Part shown: piece by piece, positions 50,193-60,400 of the stretch
Layout: each line of letters starts with the position of its first letter
Numbering within the stretch: the first letter of the stretch is position 1
From: Muribaculaceae bacterium
Lineage (GTDB): Bacteria > Bacteroidota > Bacteroidia > Bacteroidales > Muribaculaceae
NCBI GenBank assembly: GCA_009775225.1
Contig: VSPE01000006.1
Span: 13,640-77,639 of the forward strand
DNA length: 64,000 nucleotides
Direction: 5' to 3'
Position numbers and translations under genes: made by a program
Notes under the pieces: model-generated
Seen by the model: only the letters and a program-made list of their open reading frames with translations
Database searches by the model: none
What the model was told of the DNA's origin: nothing

Positions 50193-53100
50193 ATGAGACT
50201 AACCTCAATGCTACTGACAGCCGCGACAGCTCTCATGCTGACGGCAGCCCCTGCATTAGCCTCCCCTCCCAAGGCGGTGGTCAAGCACGCAACCACAAAC
50301 CGCTTGTATACACGCCCGGTATTCACCCCCGACCGCAGCTACTCCGGCTTGCTTAAAATGCCGGCGCCCCGCTACATAAACATGGCAGAGCCGGGCAGAG
50401 CCGACATGCAATTGCCCGACATCGTGGGCGGTATGCTCGACTCTGAGTCGTGGACAGCAGACGGCAGCCAGAACTACGGGCTGTATCAGCTTCCCAAACG
50501 CGCAGGCGAGTCCTTCGTATTCATCCGCTCCGAAATCTACCCCAATGGCGGCGGTGTTGAAGCCGAAGGCAACTACTACTCCTGCGAGGTAGAAGAAAGC
50601 GGCGACGGTGTAAGCATCATCATACGCACATACGATACAGAGACTTGGCGCAACACGCGCTCCTTTTCTCCAGGCGATTATTCGTTCATAGCCACCGATG
50701 TGGCATACGACCCCCTTTCCGGCCAAATTTTCGGCTGCCTCTGGGACACTACAGGCTCTGGATACATGTTCGGAACTATCGACTATGTGAACGGCGTGAC
50801 CAAGAAAATCCGCGCCCTCGAAAACCAGTGGAACGCTATCGCTATCGACACCGACGGCACAATCTACGCGATTGACCAGGAAATGGAGGATACCGGTGTA
50901 AGCGTGAACTGCAAGAAATCCACCCTCTATAAAGTAGACCGCAACACCGGCAACATGACTCCCGTGGGCGACACCGGCCTGTTGCCTTACTACGCCTCTT
51001 CGGCCGTGATAGACCCCCGCACAGGCCGTATGTTCTGGAGTGTGACACCCAAGGATGACAGCCAGTCGGCCCTCTACGAGGTAAACAAGAGCACAGGTGC
51101 CTGCACCCTCGTGTACCGCTATCCCGGCGCTGAGCAGTTCATGGGTATGTACGTACCGGCTCCTCTTGCCGAGGACGGCGCTCCCGCAGCTCCCGCCAAT
51201 ATCAGCACCGACTTCAGCCGCGGCAGTCTCTCGGGCAAGGTGTCGTTCGACGTGCCTGCTCTCACCTACGCGGGAGCACAGGGCAGCGGCGACATTTCCT
51301 ACAGTATCTATGCCAACGGAATCCGGGTGGCACAGGGTGCGACATCTTGGGGCATACGCCAAAGCTGCGACGTGACTCTCGCACGCGGCGGTGAGACCGA
51401 ACTTGTAGTGACAATCTCCAACAGCGTCGGCTCTTCGCCCAAAAAGAAAGTGACAATCTTCGCCGGCACCGATGTTCCCAAGGCCCCGACGGTAACGGCA
51501 GAATGGAAAGCCGGAACCATGACCGTAAGCTGGACTACACCCGACGGCTCGGAAAACGGCGGATACATCGACCCCGCCGCCCTCACCTACAAAGTGACAC
51601 GCTACCCCGACAACATAGTAGTGGCCGGAGCCGCCACAGGCAACTCGTTCAGCGAAAGCATAGCCGAACCGGCCGAAGCTGCCACATATTACTATACTGT
51701 GGAAGCTACTTACGACCGCAAGACTTCGGCTCCGGGCACTTCGAACCGCGTAGTCCTCGGCGCATCAGCTCCGCCCTATTCAATCGACTTCTCGCAAGTC
51801 GATAATCTCGATGACGTAACGGTGATTAACGTTGACCCCGACTCCAAAGGCTTCACCCTCTCGGGCGGTTGCGCCTACCTCGGCGACGACAGGATGCTCG
51901 AGAAAGACGACTGGTTGATTACCACACCCCTGCGCCTGGTTCCCGGCACGGTATACGCCGTGACAGTGCTCGCAAGCAGCCAGGGTGAGCGCTATCCCGA
52001 ATATGTGGAAGTGAAATGCGGCTCCACCAATACCGCCGAGGCCATGAAAGAAGAGGTGATAGGCCGCACCAAGGTGAGCACCTCATCGGCAAACGCTTGG
52101 CAGACCCTCACAGGCTACATATCCACCGACACCGAGCGCACCGTATTTGTGGGCGTGCACGCCTGCTCTCCCGCCGACGTGTATAACCTCCGCGTTGCAT
52201 CCATATCTGTGAGCGGCGCCTTCGCCTCAAGCGCACCCGGCGCACCCTCCGACTTCACCGTCACTCCCGATGCAGAAGGCGCACGCAACGTCGAAATATC
52301 GCTGAAAGCCCCCACCATAGACTACGACGGCAATACTCTCAGCGCAATAACCCGCCTGTGCATATACCGCGACGGCGAAGAAATAGACCGCACCGACAAT
52401 CCGGCACCCGGTACCGCTCTAAGCTATATCGACAACAGCCCCGAGCTTACACCCGGCGTACACACCTACTCGGCCATCGCATACCGCGACAATGACCCGG
52501 GACGCGAAGTGAAAGCCACAGTATACGTAGGCATAGGTATCCCCGCAGCCGTCAAAGCCGTATCCATTGTAGAAGGCGACACCCCCGGAGAGGTTACACT
52601 CTCGTGGGAAGCCGTAAGCGCTGACAACTCCGGCTATCCCCTCAATCCGGCCCTTGTAAGCTACAGCGTGTACAAGCCCAACGCCTCAGGCACCGCATGG
52701 CAACTCGTGGAAAGCGGCGTTAAAGGCACAGTGTATAAAACCGCCGAAGAGCCCGACAAGCAGTTCTTCACAGGATATGCCGTACAGGCAACCACACTGA
52801 GCGGCCAGTCGAACCTTACTTCGTCAGACTTCATCGCCATTGGCCGTCCGTTTACCCTTCCCTACCTCGAAAGCTTCGCCGGCGGAACCATCAGCACACT
52901 CTACACCTACACCGGCACCACCGGCGACTGGGATGTGGTAACCAACAATCCCGAACATCTTGCCCAGGCCGACGACAACGGCTTCGCCAAGATGACAGGC
53001 GAGTATTACGGCTCAAGCGCCGCACTCATATCCGGCAAGATAGACCTCACCGACGCTCAGAACCCCATACTCAGCTTCAGCACATTCAACTACTACACCC

Positions 53101-54746
53101 AGGTTACCGGCCCCGACTACAACAACATCGACGTATATGTATGCGAACGCGGCGGCGAATGGGTACTCGAAAAGAGCGTGATTGTGAACAATGCCGCCGA
53201 CCAGAACCGCTGGGGCATTGTATCTGTCGACCTCAACAAGTATGCCGGCAAGACCATACAGCTGATGTTCAACGCCACCAACTACAGCTACGACACCACT
53301 ACAATCGACCAGATACGCATTGCCAGCGGTGTAGACCACAACCTCACCATTGGAGCGCTGTCGGCCCCCGACACCGCCGAGCCGAACAGCTCTTTCGCAC
53401 TCAAGGTGAAGGTGGAGAACACCGGACTTAAAGACGCCACTGAATTCAGCGTAGAGCTGTACCGCGACGGCAAACTCCTCGCAAGCCGCAGCGGCGACGC
53501 ACTCCGCGCCGGACGTCAGGCCGAGTTCAGCTTCGACGACAGCTTCAGCGCTCTCGTGGAAGAGGATGTGGAATACTACGCCACCGTAGTGTACTCTCCC
53601 GACATGGTACCTGCCGACAACACCACATCGCCCTTGTGCGTGAAGCCCGTGCTGAGCGCCCTCCCCACAGTAAGCAACCTTCGCGGCGAGCTCTCACAGG
53701 GCATGGCCGTACTGAGCTGGGATGAACCCGACACCGAAAGCGCCACAGCCGACCCAATAACCGAGAGCTTCGAGGCAGCAGAAGGATATGCCACTACAGG
53801 CCAGTGCGGCTGGACATTCGTTGATGCCGACGGCGCAGTCACACAGGACGCCGAGGTATCGCTGGGTACATACTACCTGTATCCCAACGAACCGGGCTTC
53901 GGTGACGGCAGCCCGATGAGCTGGGGCGTACTCGACTTCGACTCTGGCTTCGCATCGCACTACTCCAAGTTCCAGGGTCGCACCGGCTCCAAGTCGCTGG
54001 TAGCACTTGCCAACGACATGTATGTCGAAGGCGCCCGTCCCAACGATGATTGGGCCATATCGCCCGAGCTGTACGGCGGTGCGCAGACAATCACCTTCTG
54101 GGCACACTCTCTCATCGACGACCCGGAATGGGGCATCGAGCGTTTTGAGATACTGTACTCCACCACCGACACCGACATCGACTCGTTCACCAAGATTTCG
54201 GACGAAAGCATATGCAACACCGAATGGCAGAAATTCACATTCAGCGTACCAGAAGGCGCACGCCATTTCGCTATTCGCTACATCGCAAACGACACTTATT
54301 CGATGTTCATGGATGACTTCTCCTTCATCCCCGCCGGACTCTCGGCCGACCTCTCGCTGCTCGGCTACCACATCTACCGCAACAGCGGCCGCATCACCGG
54401 CGAGCCCCACGGCGACACCGAATACACCGACGGCACAGCCGAAGCAGGCACTCACAGCTACGTTGTGACAGCTCTCTACGACAAAGGCGAGAGCCGTCCG
54501 TCGAACGCCGTATCTCTCGAAACCTCGGGATATGAAGCGCCCGGCATCACCAACCTGCGCATCAGCGCAGACGCCCGCACTATCACGGTAGCAGGCGCCG
54601 AAGGCACTATGGTCAGCGTTACCGCAGCCGACGGCCGCACACTTTCGGCAGAGCGCGCATCAGGCATATTCCGCCACACCGTGGCAGCTCCCGGCGTGTA
54701 TATCGTCACCGCAGGCAACACATCTGTAAAACTTGTGGTGAAGTAA
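50193..54746 (+). CDS. Giant surface/secreted protein with cleaved-adhesin (choice-of-anchor J) and Fn3 domains, T9SS tail
   Basis: A 1517-residue exported protein. Order: signal peptide (MRLTSMLLTAATALMLTAAPALA); a propeller-like region (about 70-325; YSFIATDVAYDPLSGQIFGC, ALYEVNKSTGACTLVYRYPG); Fn3-like repeats; a first anchor-J-like sandwich (about 526-680); more Fn3 repeats; a second sandwich (about 885-1046; PYLESFAGGTISTLYTY); a CARDB-like segment (about 1050-1150); and a third sandwich (about 1188-1383; ITESFEAAEGYATTGQCGW, DDWAISPELYGGAQTITFW), typical of the Cleaved_Adhesin family of Porphyromonas gingipain/haemagglutinin proteins. A short T9SS-like tail ends GVYIVTAGNTSVKLVVK. It is cotranscribed with the M6 protease (12-bp gap). 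Adhesion or matrix binding is inferred from domains. Confidence 0.82.
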   Translation: MRLTSMLLTAATALMLTAAPALASPPKAVVKHATTNRLYTRPVFTPDRSYSGLLKMPAPRYINMAEPGRADMQLPDIVGGMLDSESWTADGSQNYGLYQLPKRAGESFVFIRSEIYPNGGGVEAEGNYYSCEVEESGDGVSIIIRTYDTETWRNTRSFSPGDYSFIATDVAYDPLSGQIFGCLWDTTGSGYMFGTIDYVNGVTKKIRALENQWNAIAIDTDGTIYAIDQEMEDTGVSVNCKKSTLYKVDRNTGNMTPVGDTGLLPYYASSAVIDPRTGRMFWSVTPKDDSQSALYEVNKSTGACTLVYRYPGAEQFMGMYVPAPLAEDGAPAAPANISTDFSRGSLSGKVSFDVPALTYAGAQGSGDISYSIYANGIRVAQGATSWGIRQSCDVTLARGGETELVVTISNSVGSSPKKKVTIFAGTDVPKAPTVTAEWKAGTMTVSWTTPDGSENGGYIDPAALTYKVTRYPDNIVVAGAATGNSFSESIAEPAEAATYYYTVEATYDRKTSAPGTSNRVVLGASAPPYSIDFSQVDNLDDVTVINVDPDSKGFTLSGGCAYLGDDRMLEKDDWLITTPLRLVPGTVYAVTVLASSQGERYPEYVEVKCGSTNTAEAMKEEVIGRTKVSTSSANAWQTLTGYISTDTERTVFVGVHACSPADVYNLRVASISVSGAFASSAPGAPSDFTVTPDAEGARNVEISLKAPTIDYDGNTLSAITRLCIYRDGEEIDRTDNPAPGTALSYIDNSPELTPGVHTYSAIAYRDNDPGREVKATVYVGIGIPAAVKAVSIVEGDTPGEVTLSWEAVSADNSGYPLNPALVSYSVYKPNASGTAWQLVESGVKGTVYKTAEEPDKQFFTGYAVQATTLSGQSNLTSSDFIAIGRPFTLPYLESFAGGTISTLYTYTGTTGDWDVVTNNPEHLAQADDNGFAKMTGEYYGSSAALISGKIDLTDAQNPILSFSTFNYYTQVTGPDYNNIDVYVCERGGEWVLEKSVIVNNAADQNRWGIVSVDLNKYAGKTIQLMFNATNYSYDTTTIDQIRIASGVDHNLTIGALSAPDTAEPNSSFALKVKVENTGLKDATEFSVELYRDGKLLASRSGDALRAGRQAEFSFDDSFSALVEEDVEYYATVVYSPDMVPADNTTSPLCVKPVLSALPTVSNLRGELSQGMAVLSWDEPDTESATADPITESFEAAEGYATTGQCGWTFVDADGAVTQDAEVSLGTYYLYPNEPGFGDGSPMSWGVLDFDSGFASHYSKFQGRTGSKSLVALANDMYVEGARPNDDWAISPELYGGAQTITFWAHSLIDDPEWGIERFEILYSTTDTDIDSFTKISDESICNTEWQKFTFSVPEGARHFAIRYIANDTYSMFMDDFSFIPAGLSADLSLLGYHIYRNSGRITGEPHGDTEYTDGTAEAGTHSYVVTALYDKGESRPSNAVSLETSGYEAPGITNLRISADARTITVAGAEGTMVSVTAADGRTLSAERASGIFRHTVAAPGVYIVTAGNTSVKLVVK

Positions 54747-54771
54747 ACATTCCCCAATCCTGATACTACGA

Positions 54772-54800
54772 CGGGCCTTGCATTTCGGATGCAAGGCCCG
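54772..54800 (+). terminator. Terminator after the adhesin-like gene
   Basis: A 12-bp perfect stem (CGGGCCTTGCAT / ATGCAAGGCCCG) with a TTCGG loop is followed by CTTTTTTT, 25 bp after the stop codon. Confidence 0.92.
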
Positions 54801-54880
54801 CTTTTTTTCAAAACAGCAGCCTGCGGACTCCCATTCCCTTGCCTCCGAGCCGCGATGCTGCGGTTCATCGCTGCTTAAGA

Positions 54881-54913
54881 TGTGAATTATATTCCGCAAA
54901 TTTGTTATCTTTG
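54881..54913 (+). promoter_or_regulatory. Bacteroidetes-type promoter of the CHB/HEX-MscS-HTCS unit
   Basis: TATCTTTG (54906-54913) is a full -7 match, with TGTG at 54881-54884 as a weak -33 box 21 bp upstream. The start codon is at 54930. Confidence 0.65.
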
Positions 54914-54929
54914 CAGAAATTTACAATTT

Positions 54930-56291
54930 ATGCGAAAGATAATAGTATTACTGACTCTGATGACGGCGCTGGCCGGCATTGCACGCGAACGCTCGTACAC
55001 CATAAGTTTCGGCGCTCCCACAGCAAGCACAAGTCCTCTTACCAACGATACATACATGTCGGCAGTAAGCGCAGGTGCCGAATATATCGACCATGTAACC
55101 AGCGTCGTGGCCGTATTCCCCGAAACGGATGCAATACGTATGTCATCGCAGAAAACCAACGGCAAGTTCAACATACACCTTGCCGATAAGGCTCAGGTAG
55201 TGGCATCTAAGATTGTGGTGGAGGCATGCAGATACGACAACGACCGCGACCTCGAGGCCGCTCTTCTGCTCAATTCGGAATATCTATACATAACATCGCC
55301 AGAATACGGCTACTACACCCTCTCCATACCCTCGCGCCCCGAAAAACTACTCACAAACATTATCATCGACGCCGAACACCGCGTATATATCAAGGCTATC
55401 AGCGTGTACTACGATGACGCCCAAGGTTCCGTAGAACCGGAAATGCAGACTGTGGCCACTCCCGTAATAACTCCTTCGGGAGGCTCGGTAACGGCCGGCA
55501 CCGAGGTGAGCATAAGCTGCAGCACTCCCGGTGCGGAAATCTACTACACGGTAGACGGTGCCGACCCTTCCACTTCCTCGCTACACTACGAGGCTCCTGT
55601 GGCCGTGCACAACTCTCTTGGCATACGCGCCTTTGCCGTGAAAGACGGCATGAAGCCCAGTGAGGTCGCCATTGCAAACTTCACAGTCCGCAATCCCGAC
55701 GCCGAGCTTGTGTCGGTATTCAATTTCGCCGAACCAGAGACCCTGAACCCGGCTGTGGCTGCACCCGCCCAAAAAGAATCGGTGCTCCTTGACGGACGCA
55801 CCTTCTCCGACGGCAATGTGGCTCTTACATTCCGCGCCTCCGAGACCGGCAACACGCACGTGCGCCTCTACGGCTCATACGATGCCGGCACCGACCTCCG
55901 TCTCTACGACAACGATATTGTCACTATAAGCTCTCTCAACCCCGCCTACAGCATTGCCGCCATAAGCGTTACAATCTCCACAAGCGGGTCCGACAGCGAT
56001 GCCTGGTTCATTGCCTCGCAAGGCGAATGGACTTGGGAAACCGACAGCTGGGCACCCGGCGACGAGCGCGTGACTTCGGTCGACCTCGCATCGTATATGC
56101 AGAGCCGCATCACATCCATGACAGTGACTCTTACGCACGATGTATCGGCAGGACTTGAAGCTGTAATCGGCGGCGAGCCTTCGCGCGTACGCTACTTCAA
56201 CATGCAGGGCATGCCTGTATGCAATCCCGAACCGGGACATATCTATATCCGTCTCTCCGACTCACGCGTCGACAAGGTAATAGTGAAGTAA
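54930..56291 (+). CDS. Exported protein with chitobiase/hexosaminidase C-terminal-like domain and T9SS-like tail
   Basis: A 453-residue protein with a signal peptide (MRKIIVLLTLMTALAGIA). An N-terminal beta-rich region (about 20-170) is followed by a CHB_HEX_C_1-type domain (about 185-260; PVITPSGGSVTAGTEVSISC, EIYYTVDGADPSTSS, GIRAFAVKDGMKPS), a small Ig-like module often attached to surface glycan-active proteins. A second beta-sandwich (about 265-415) follows, then a short tail RYFNMQGMPVCNPEP and HIYIRLSDSRVDKVIVK of the type found on many Muribaculaceae and Prevotella exported proteins. No catalytic domain was recognised. The upstream in-frame ATG at 54882 is before the promoter and was rejected. 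The MscS-like gene follows 3 bp later. Confidence 0.8.
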   Translation: MRKIIVLLTLMTALAGIARERSYTISFGAPTASTSPLTNDTYMSAVSAGAEYIDHVTSVVAVFPETDAIRMSSQKTNGKFNIHLADKAQVVASKIVVEACRYDNDRDLEAALLLNSEYLYITSPEYGYYTLSIPSRPEKLLTNIIIDAEHRVYIKAISVYYDDAQGSVEPEMQTVATPVITPSGGSVTAGTEVSISCSTPGAEIYYTVDGADPSTSSLHYEAPVAVHNSLGIRAFAVKDGMKPSEVAIANFTVRNPDAELVSVFNFAEPETLNPAVAAPAQKESVLLDGRTFSDGNVALTFRASETGNTHVRLYGSYDAGTDLRLYDNDIVTISSLNPAYSIAAISVTISTSGSDSDAWFIASQGEWTWETDSWAPGDERVTSVDLASYMQSRITSMTVTLTHDVSAGLEAVIGGEPSRVRYFNMQGMPVCNPEPGHIYIRLSDSRVDKVIVK

Positions 56292-56294
56292 GCG

Positions 56295-57467
56295 ATGCTC
56301 GAAGAAATACGCCCCTATCTCAACGAGCACATCACCGGCACCGGGAACGCGCTAATCATCAATACCGTGCTGCTGGCCGGCATAGCCATTGGCTCGGTAG
56401 TAGCCTACTACCTCTCCAAATACATGCTGAAGGTGGTGGAATATATAGTGCACAAAAGCCCCACCACCTGGGACGACGACCTCATAAACGACAGGCTCAT
56501 GCGCGCTATCGCGCAACTGTCGCCGGCAATGGCCGTACACTGGCTCATCCCCGGCCTCTTCGGCGAGACAGCCAGCTCGGTGGACTGGCTTTCGGCTATC
56601 ACGTCGCTGTATATCGTATGGGCCGCCGTGCGCATCGTCACTATCTTTATCGACAATCTGTATCAGGCCTTCCTGCACCGCCCCGGCCTCAAGGGCTATG
56701 CGGTAAAGGGTATCTTCCAGATGTTCAAGCTCATAGTCATCGGGGTAGGCGTGATAATAGGCCTGAGCATACTCATAGGCAAATCGCCCACGGTGATACT
56801 CACGGCGCTCGGCGCTTCGGCGGCAGTACTCATGCTGGTGTTTCAGGATACAATACTCGGCCTCGTTGCATCGGTACAGCTCACCGCCAACAAGATGCTC
56901 AGCCGCGGCGACTGGATAGAGTCGGCCGCCAACAATCTCGACGGCGAAGTCCTCGAGGTGACTCTCACTTCGGTGAAGGTACGCAACTGGGACAACTCCG
57001 TATCCACCATTCCGCCCTACTCGCTAATCAAAGGCTCGTTCCGCAACTACCAGCCCATGAGCCTCTCGGGCGGCCGACAGGTGAAGCGCCCCATTTACAT
57101 CGACGTAAACAGTGTGCGCTTCTGCACTCCCGAAGAGCTCGACGAGCTTGAACGCCTCGGCTGGCTCGAAGGACTCGGCATCGACAAAGCATCCAAAGTG
57201 GTGAACATGCAACTGCTGCGCCGCTACCTCGACGCATGGCTGGAGCAAAACCAGGTGGTAAACCACTCCATGACCTACATGGTACGTCAGCTGGCTCCCA
57301 CACCGAACGGACTGCCCCTCGAACTCTACTTCTACATCTCCGACACGCGCTTCAAGAACTTCGAGACACTGGCCGCAGATATATTCGACCACGTGTACGC
57401 CGTTATAGGCACTTTCGGCCTGCGGATATTCCAGACTCCCGCAGGCAGCGACTTCCGCAGGCTCTGA
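56295..57467 (+). CDS. MscS-family mechanosensitive channel, YbdG-like
   Basis: A 390-residue inner-membrane channel that opens under membrane tension. Four to five hydrophobic helices are visible (about 18-42, 65-88, 98-122, 140-165, 172-195). The pore-lining helix and following beta domain have the MscS signature: VILTALGASAAVLMLVFQDT, then ILGLVASVQLTANKMLSRGDWIE, then VLEVTLTSVKVRNWDNSVSTIP. The length and the C-terminal cytosolic domain resemble the YbdG (MscM) subgroup. It starts 3 bp after the secreted CHB/HEX protein and ends 29 bp before the hybrid regulator, so the three form a unit. A role in osmotic protection is known for the family; the link to the regulator is unexplained. Confidence 0.9.
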   Translation: MLEEIRPYLNEHITGTGNALIINTVLLAGIAIGSVVAYYLSKYMLKVVEYIVHKSPTTWDDDLINDRLMRAIAQLSPAMAVHWLIPGLFGETASSVDWLSAITSLYIVWAAVRIVTIFIDNLYQAFLHRPGLKGYAVKGIFQMFKLIVIGVGVIIGLSILIGKSPTVILTALGASAAVLMLVFQDTILGLVASVQLTANKMLSRGDWIESAANNLDGEVLEVTLTSVKVRNWDNSVSTIPPYSLIKGSFRNYQPMSLSGGRQVKRPIYIDVNSVRFCTPEELDELERLGWLEGLGIDKASKVVNMQLLRRYLDAWLEQNQVVNHSMTYMVRQLAPTPNGLPLELYFYISDTRFKNFETLAADIFDHVYAVIGTFGLRIFQTPAGSDFRRL

Positions 57468-57496
57468 TACGCCGACCCTAAAACCACTGAAAAACT

Positions 57497-60400
57497 TTGC
57501 GACTACTCTTCTCTATCCTACTCTGCCTGAGCACATGGCTCGTAGCCACAGGTTCAACCTGGGCCGAAGGGCTGTGCTGGTTCAACTACAAAATCGACGG
57601 CAACCAGCTTGCCGTGTTCGACATATACCGCGACAGCAAAGGCCGTAACTGGATAGGCTCTACCTCCGGCCTCTATCTATTCGACGGCTATCAGACCATT
57701 GCCGCCACCTACGGCGAGGCCCCGTTTCACGCGCAGGTATACCGCATGGCCGAAGACGGCGACAGAATTTTCGTGGCCGCCAACGACGGCCTCTTCGTGC
57801 TCGACCCCGAGACAATACGCATACAGCCCATAGAAGGTCACTTCCCACGGGAAATCCGTAGCATGCTACTGATAGACCGCACCTTATGGCTCGGCTCGCT
57901 CAGCGGTCTCTACCACTACGACCTCGCGACCTGCGAACTCAGCGGCCCCGTACAGCAGCTGCCGCACCGCGCGGTTTACTCGCTCATAGAGACGCACGAC
58001 GGCACTGTCTATATAGGCACCTACGACGGCCTTTCGGCATACAGCCCCCTCACTGGCGCTTATTCGGAGATAAATCTTCCGCACGACAGCGCCAACGGCG
58101 GCAATATATTTGTAAACTCGCTTGCCGAAGACCGCCGCACAGGCACCATATATATAGGCACCGAGGGCGCTCTGCTAACCTACAGCCCCGCCGACGGCAA
58201 GGTCAACAGCATAGAAGGCTTCGAGGGCAACTCGGTGAAGTCGCTGACATTCTGCGACGGCACCCTCGTAGGCGGCACCGACAACGGCCTTGTGCTGATG
58301 CCCGACAAGCGCGAACCGCACATATTCCGCCACGACTCCCGCAATGCCTTCTCGATAGCCTCCAATGTGGTGTGGAGCGTATGCGCCGACCGTCTCGGCA
58401 ACGTATGGTGCGGAAACGAGAGCGGCATCAGCATCATCGACTACGAGTCGCCCGTAAGAGTATATTCTCTTGCCGACATTACCGGCAGAAGCGAAGGCCA
58501 GCAAGTGTACAGCATACTGCGCGACCGCACAGGCACTCTGTGGATTGGCGGAACCAACGGAGTGATAATGCAACGGCCCGACGGTAGCACCCGGTGGTTC
58601 ACCCCCGGCAATGGCTCCGACAACCTTTCGCACAACCGCGTACGCGACATCGCCGAAAGCTCGCATGGCGATATTCTGGTGGCCGGCGACGGCGGCATAA
58701 ACATTTACGACCGCGCAGGCTCCAGATTCCGCAACCATCGCTTCGCCGACCGTTCAAATCACCTCAACGCCAACTGGGCTTACGGCGTGCTTGAGGACAG
58801 CGCCGACAGCACCCTTTGGATAGCAAGTTACCTCGGCGGCGTTTTCAAGGAAAAAGTGAGCCGCTTCCGCAGCGAAGGCTTCAGGCATACGGCCGACACC
58901 GTTTTCGCCTCTACCGACGGAGGCCTTCCCAACGACCTCATAGGCCAGATAATACAAGACAGGCAACACAACAAGTGGGTGCTTCATTTCCGTGACTCAG
59001 CCCTCACTCGCATATCGGCCGACGGCACTTCGATAGACCGTATCGACATCCGCACGGCCACAGGCCAGGAGCCTACCATGCTTTGCATGGGCCCCTCAGG
59101 CGACATCTGGTGCGGCTTCTACGGCGGCGTGGCACGCATAGCGCCCTCCGGCACGGTAAGCGACACCATAATCCGCTTTCCCTTCGGCGGAGCCGACGAA
59201 ACAGTACGCGCAATGGCTCCCGTGGCGCGCGAAATCTGGGTAGCGACATCATCGGCGGTATGGGCGGTGAATCCGGCCACCATGACGGCCCGCGTGCTGC
59301 CTCTGCCCTCCAAGTTCTACACAGCTATATACTTCGACGAAAGCCGGCGCGAGGTAATTCTCGGCGCTACCGACGAGATTGTTACCGCCAACCCGCAGCG
59401 ACTCCTCGACAAGCATGACAACGAAAGCATAATCCTTGCCGGCGTACGCGAAGGCCGGCACAGAGCAAGAATAGACTTCGCCGCAAGTAACAAGAACTAC
59501 AAGGTAACTCTGCCGAGCGATAACCGCGACATCGAAATCGACATACTGCCGTCGTACTTCTCGCCAAGCAGCTACCTGCATTTCTGCTATAGCCTCGACG
59601 ACAGCGTACAGTGGCAGCTAATCGACGAGGGCGACAACCGCATCCGTCTCACCTCGCTACCTCCGGGCCGACACACAGTGCGGCTCGCCATAGCAGGCGC
59701 ACCGGCCACTGTGCGACTGCTCACGATAGAGGTGCTGAGACCCTGGTACCAGTCGAACCTCGCCCTGAGCCTCTACGCCTTAGCCTTCTTCGGGATTATT
59801 ACCATGATAATACGTGAGGGACGGCGCCGCCAACGCAGACACATCGAGGAAATGGAACGCACAAACATTCTCGCCACTGTGGAGAACCGCCTTTTCTTCC
59901 TCGCCAACATTGCACACGAGCTGAAGACGCCGCTCTCGATGATAATAGGGCCGCTGAGCAAAGTGCGCACCGGCGAGGACAGCAGCGAGGCTGCCGCCGA
60001 CATAGATACTGCCTACGACAACGCGCTAAAGCTCAACTCGCTCATACATCAGACCGTAGAAATAAACCGTATGGAGCTGCGCTCCGACAGCCTGCTCATA
60101 TACTCCCGCATCGACGTAGTGGAGTTCTGCCGCGACATCTTTGACAACTACCGCCTAAGTGTGGAAGAGCGCACCTTTGTGTTCAATGCCGAGACTCCGC
60201 ACATATACGTGCGCACCGATGCCGTGAAACTCGAAGCGCTCGTATCCAACCTGCTCAGCAACGCCGTAAAATACACCGTCGCAGGCTCTACCATAGCCCT
60301 ATCGGTAGCACTGGACGGCGCCGACTACGAAATATCGGTATCCGACGACGGCATCGGCATCCCCGAAGCCGAGCAGGCTCTCGTGTTCCAGCGTCTGTAC

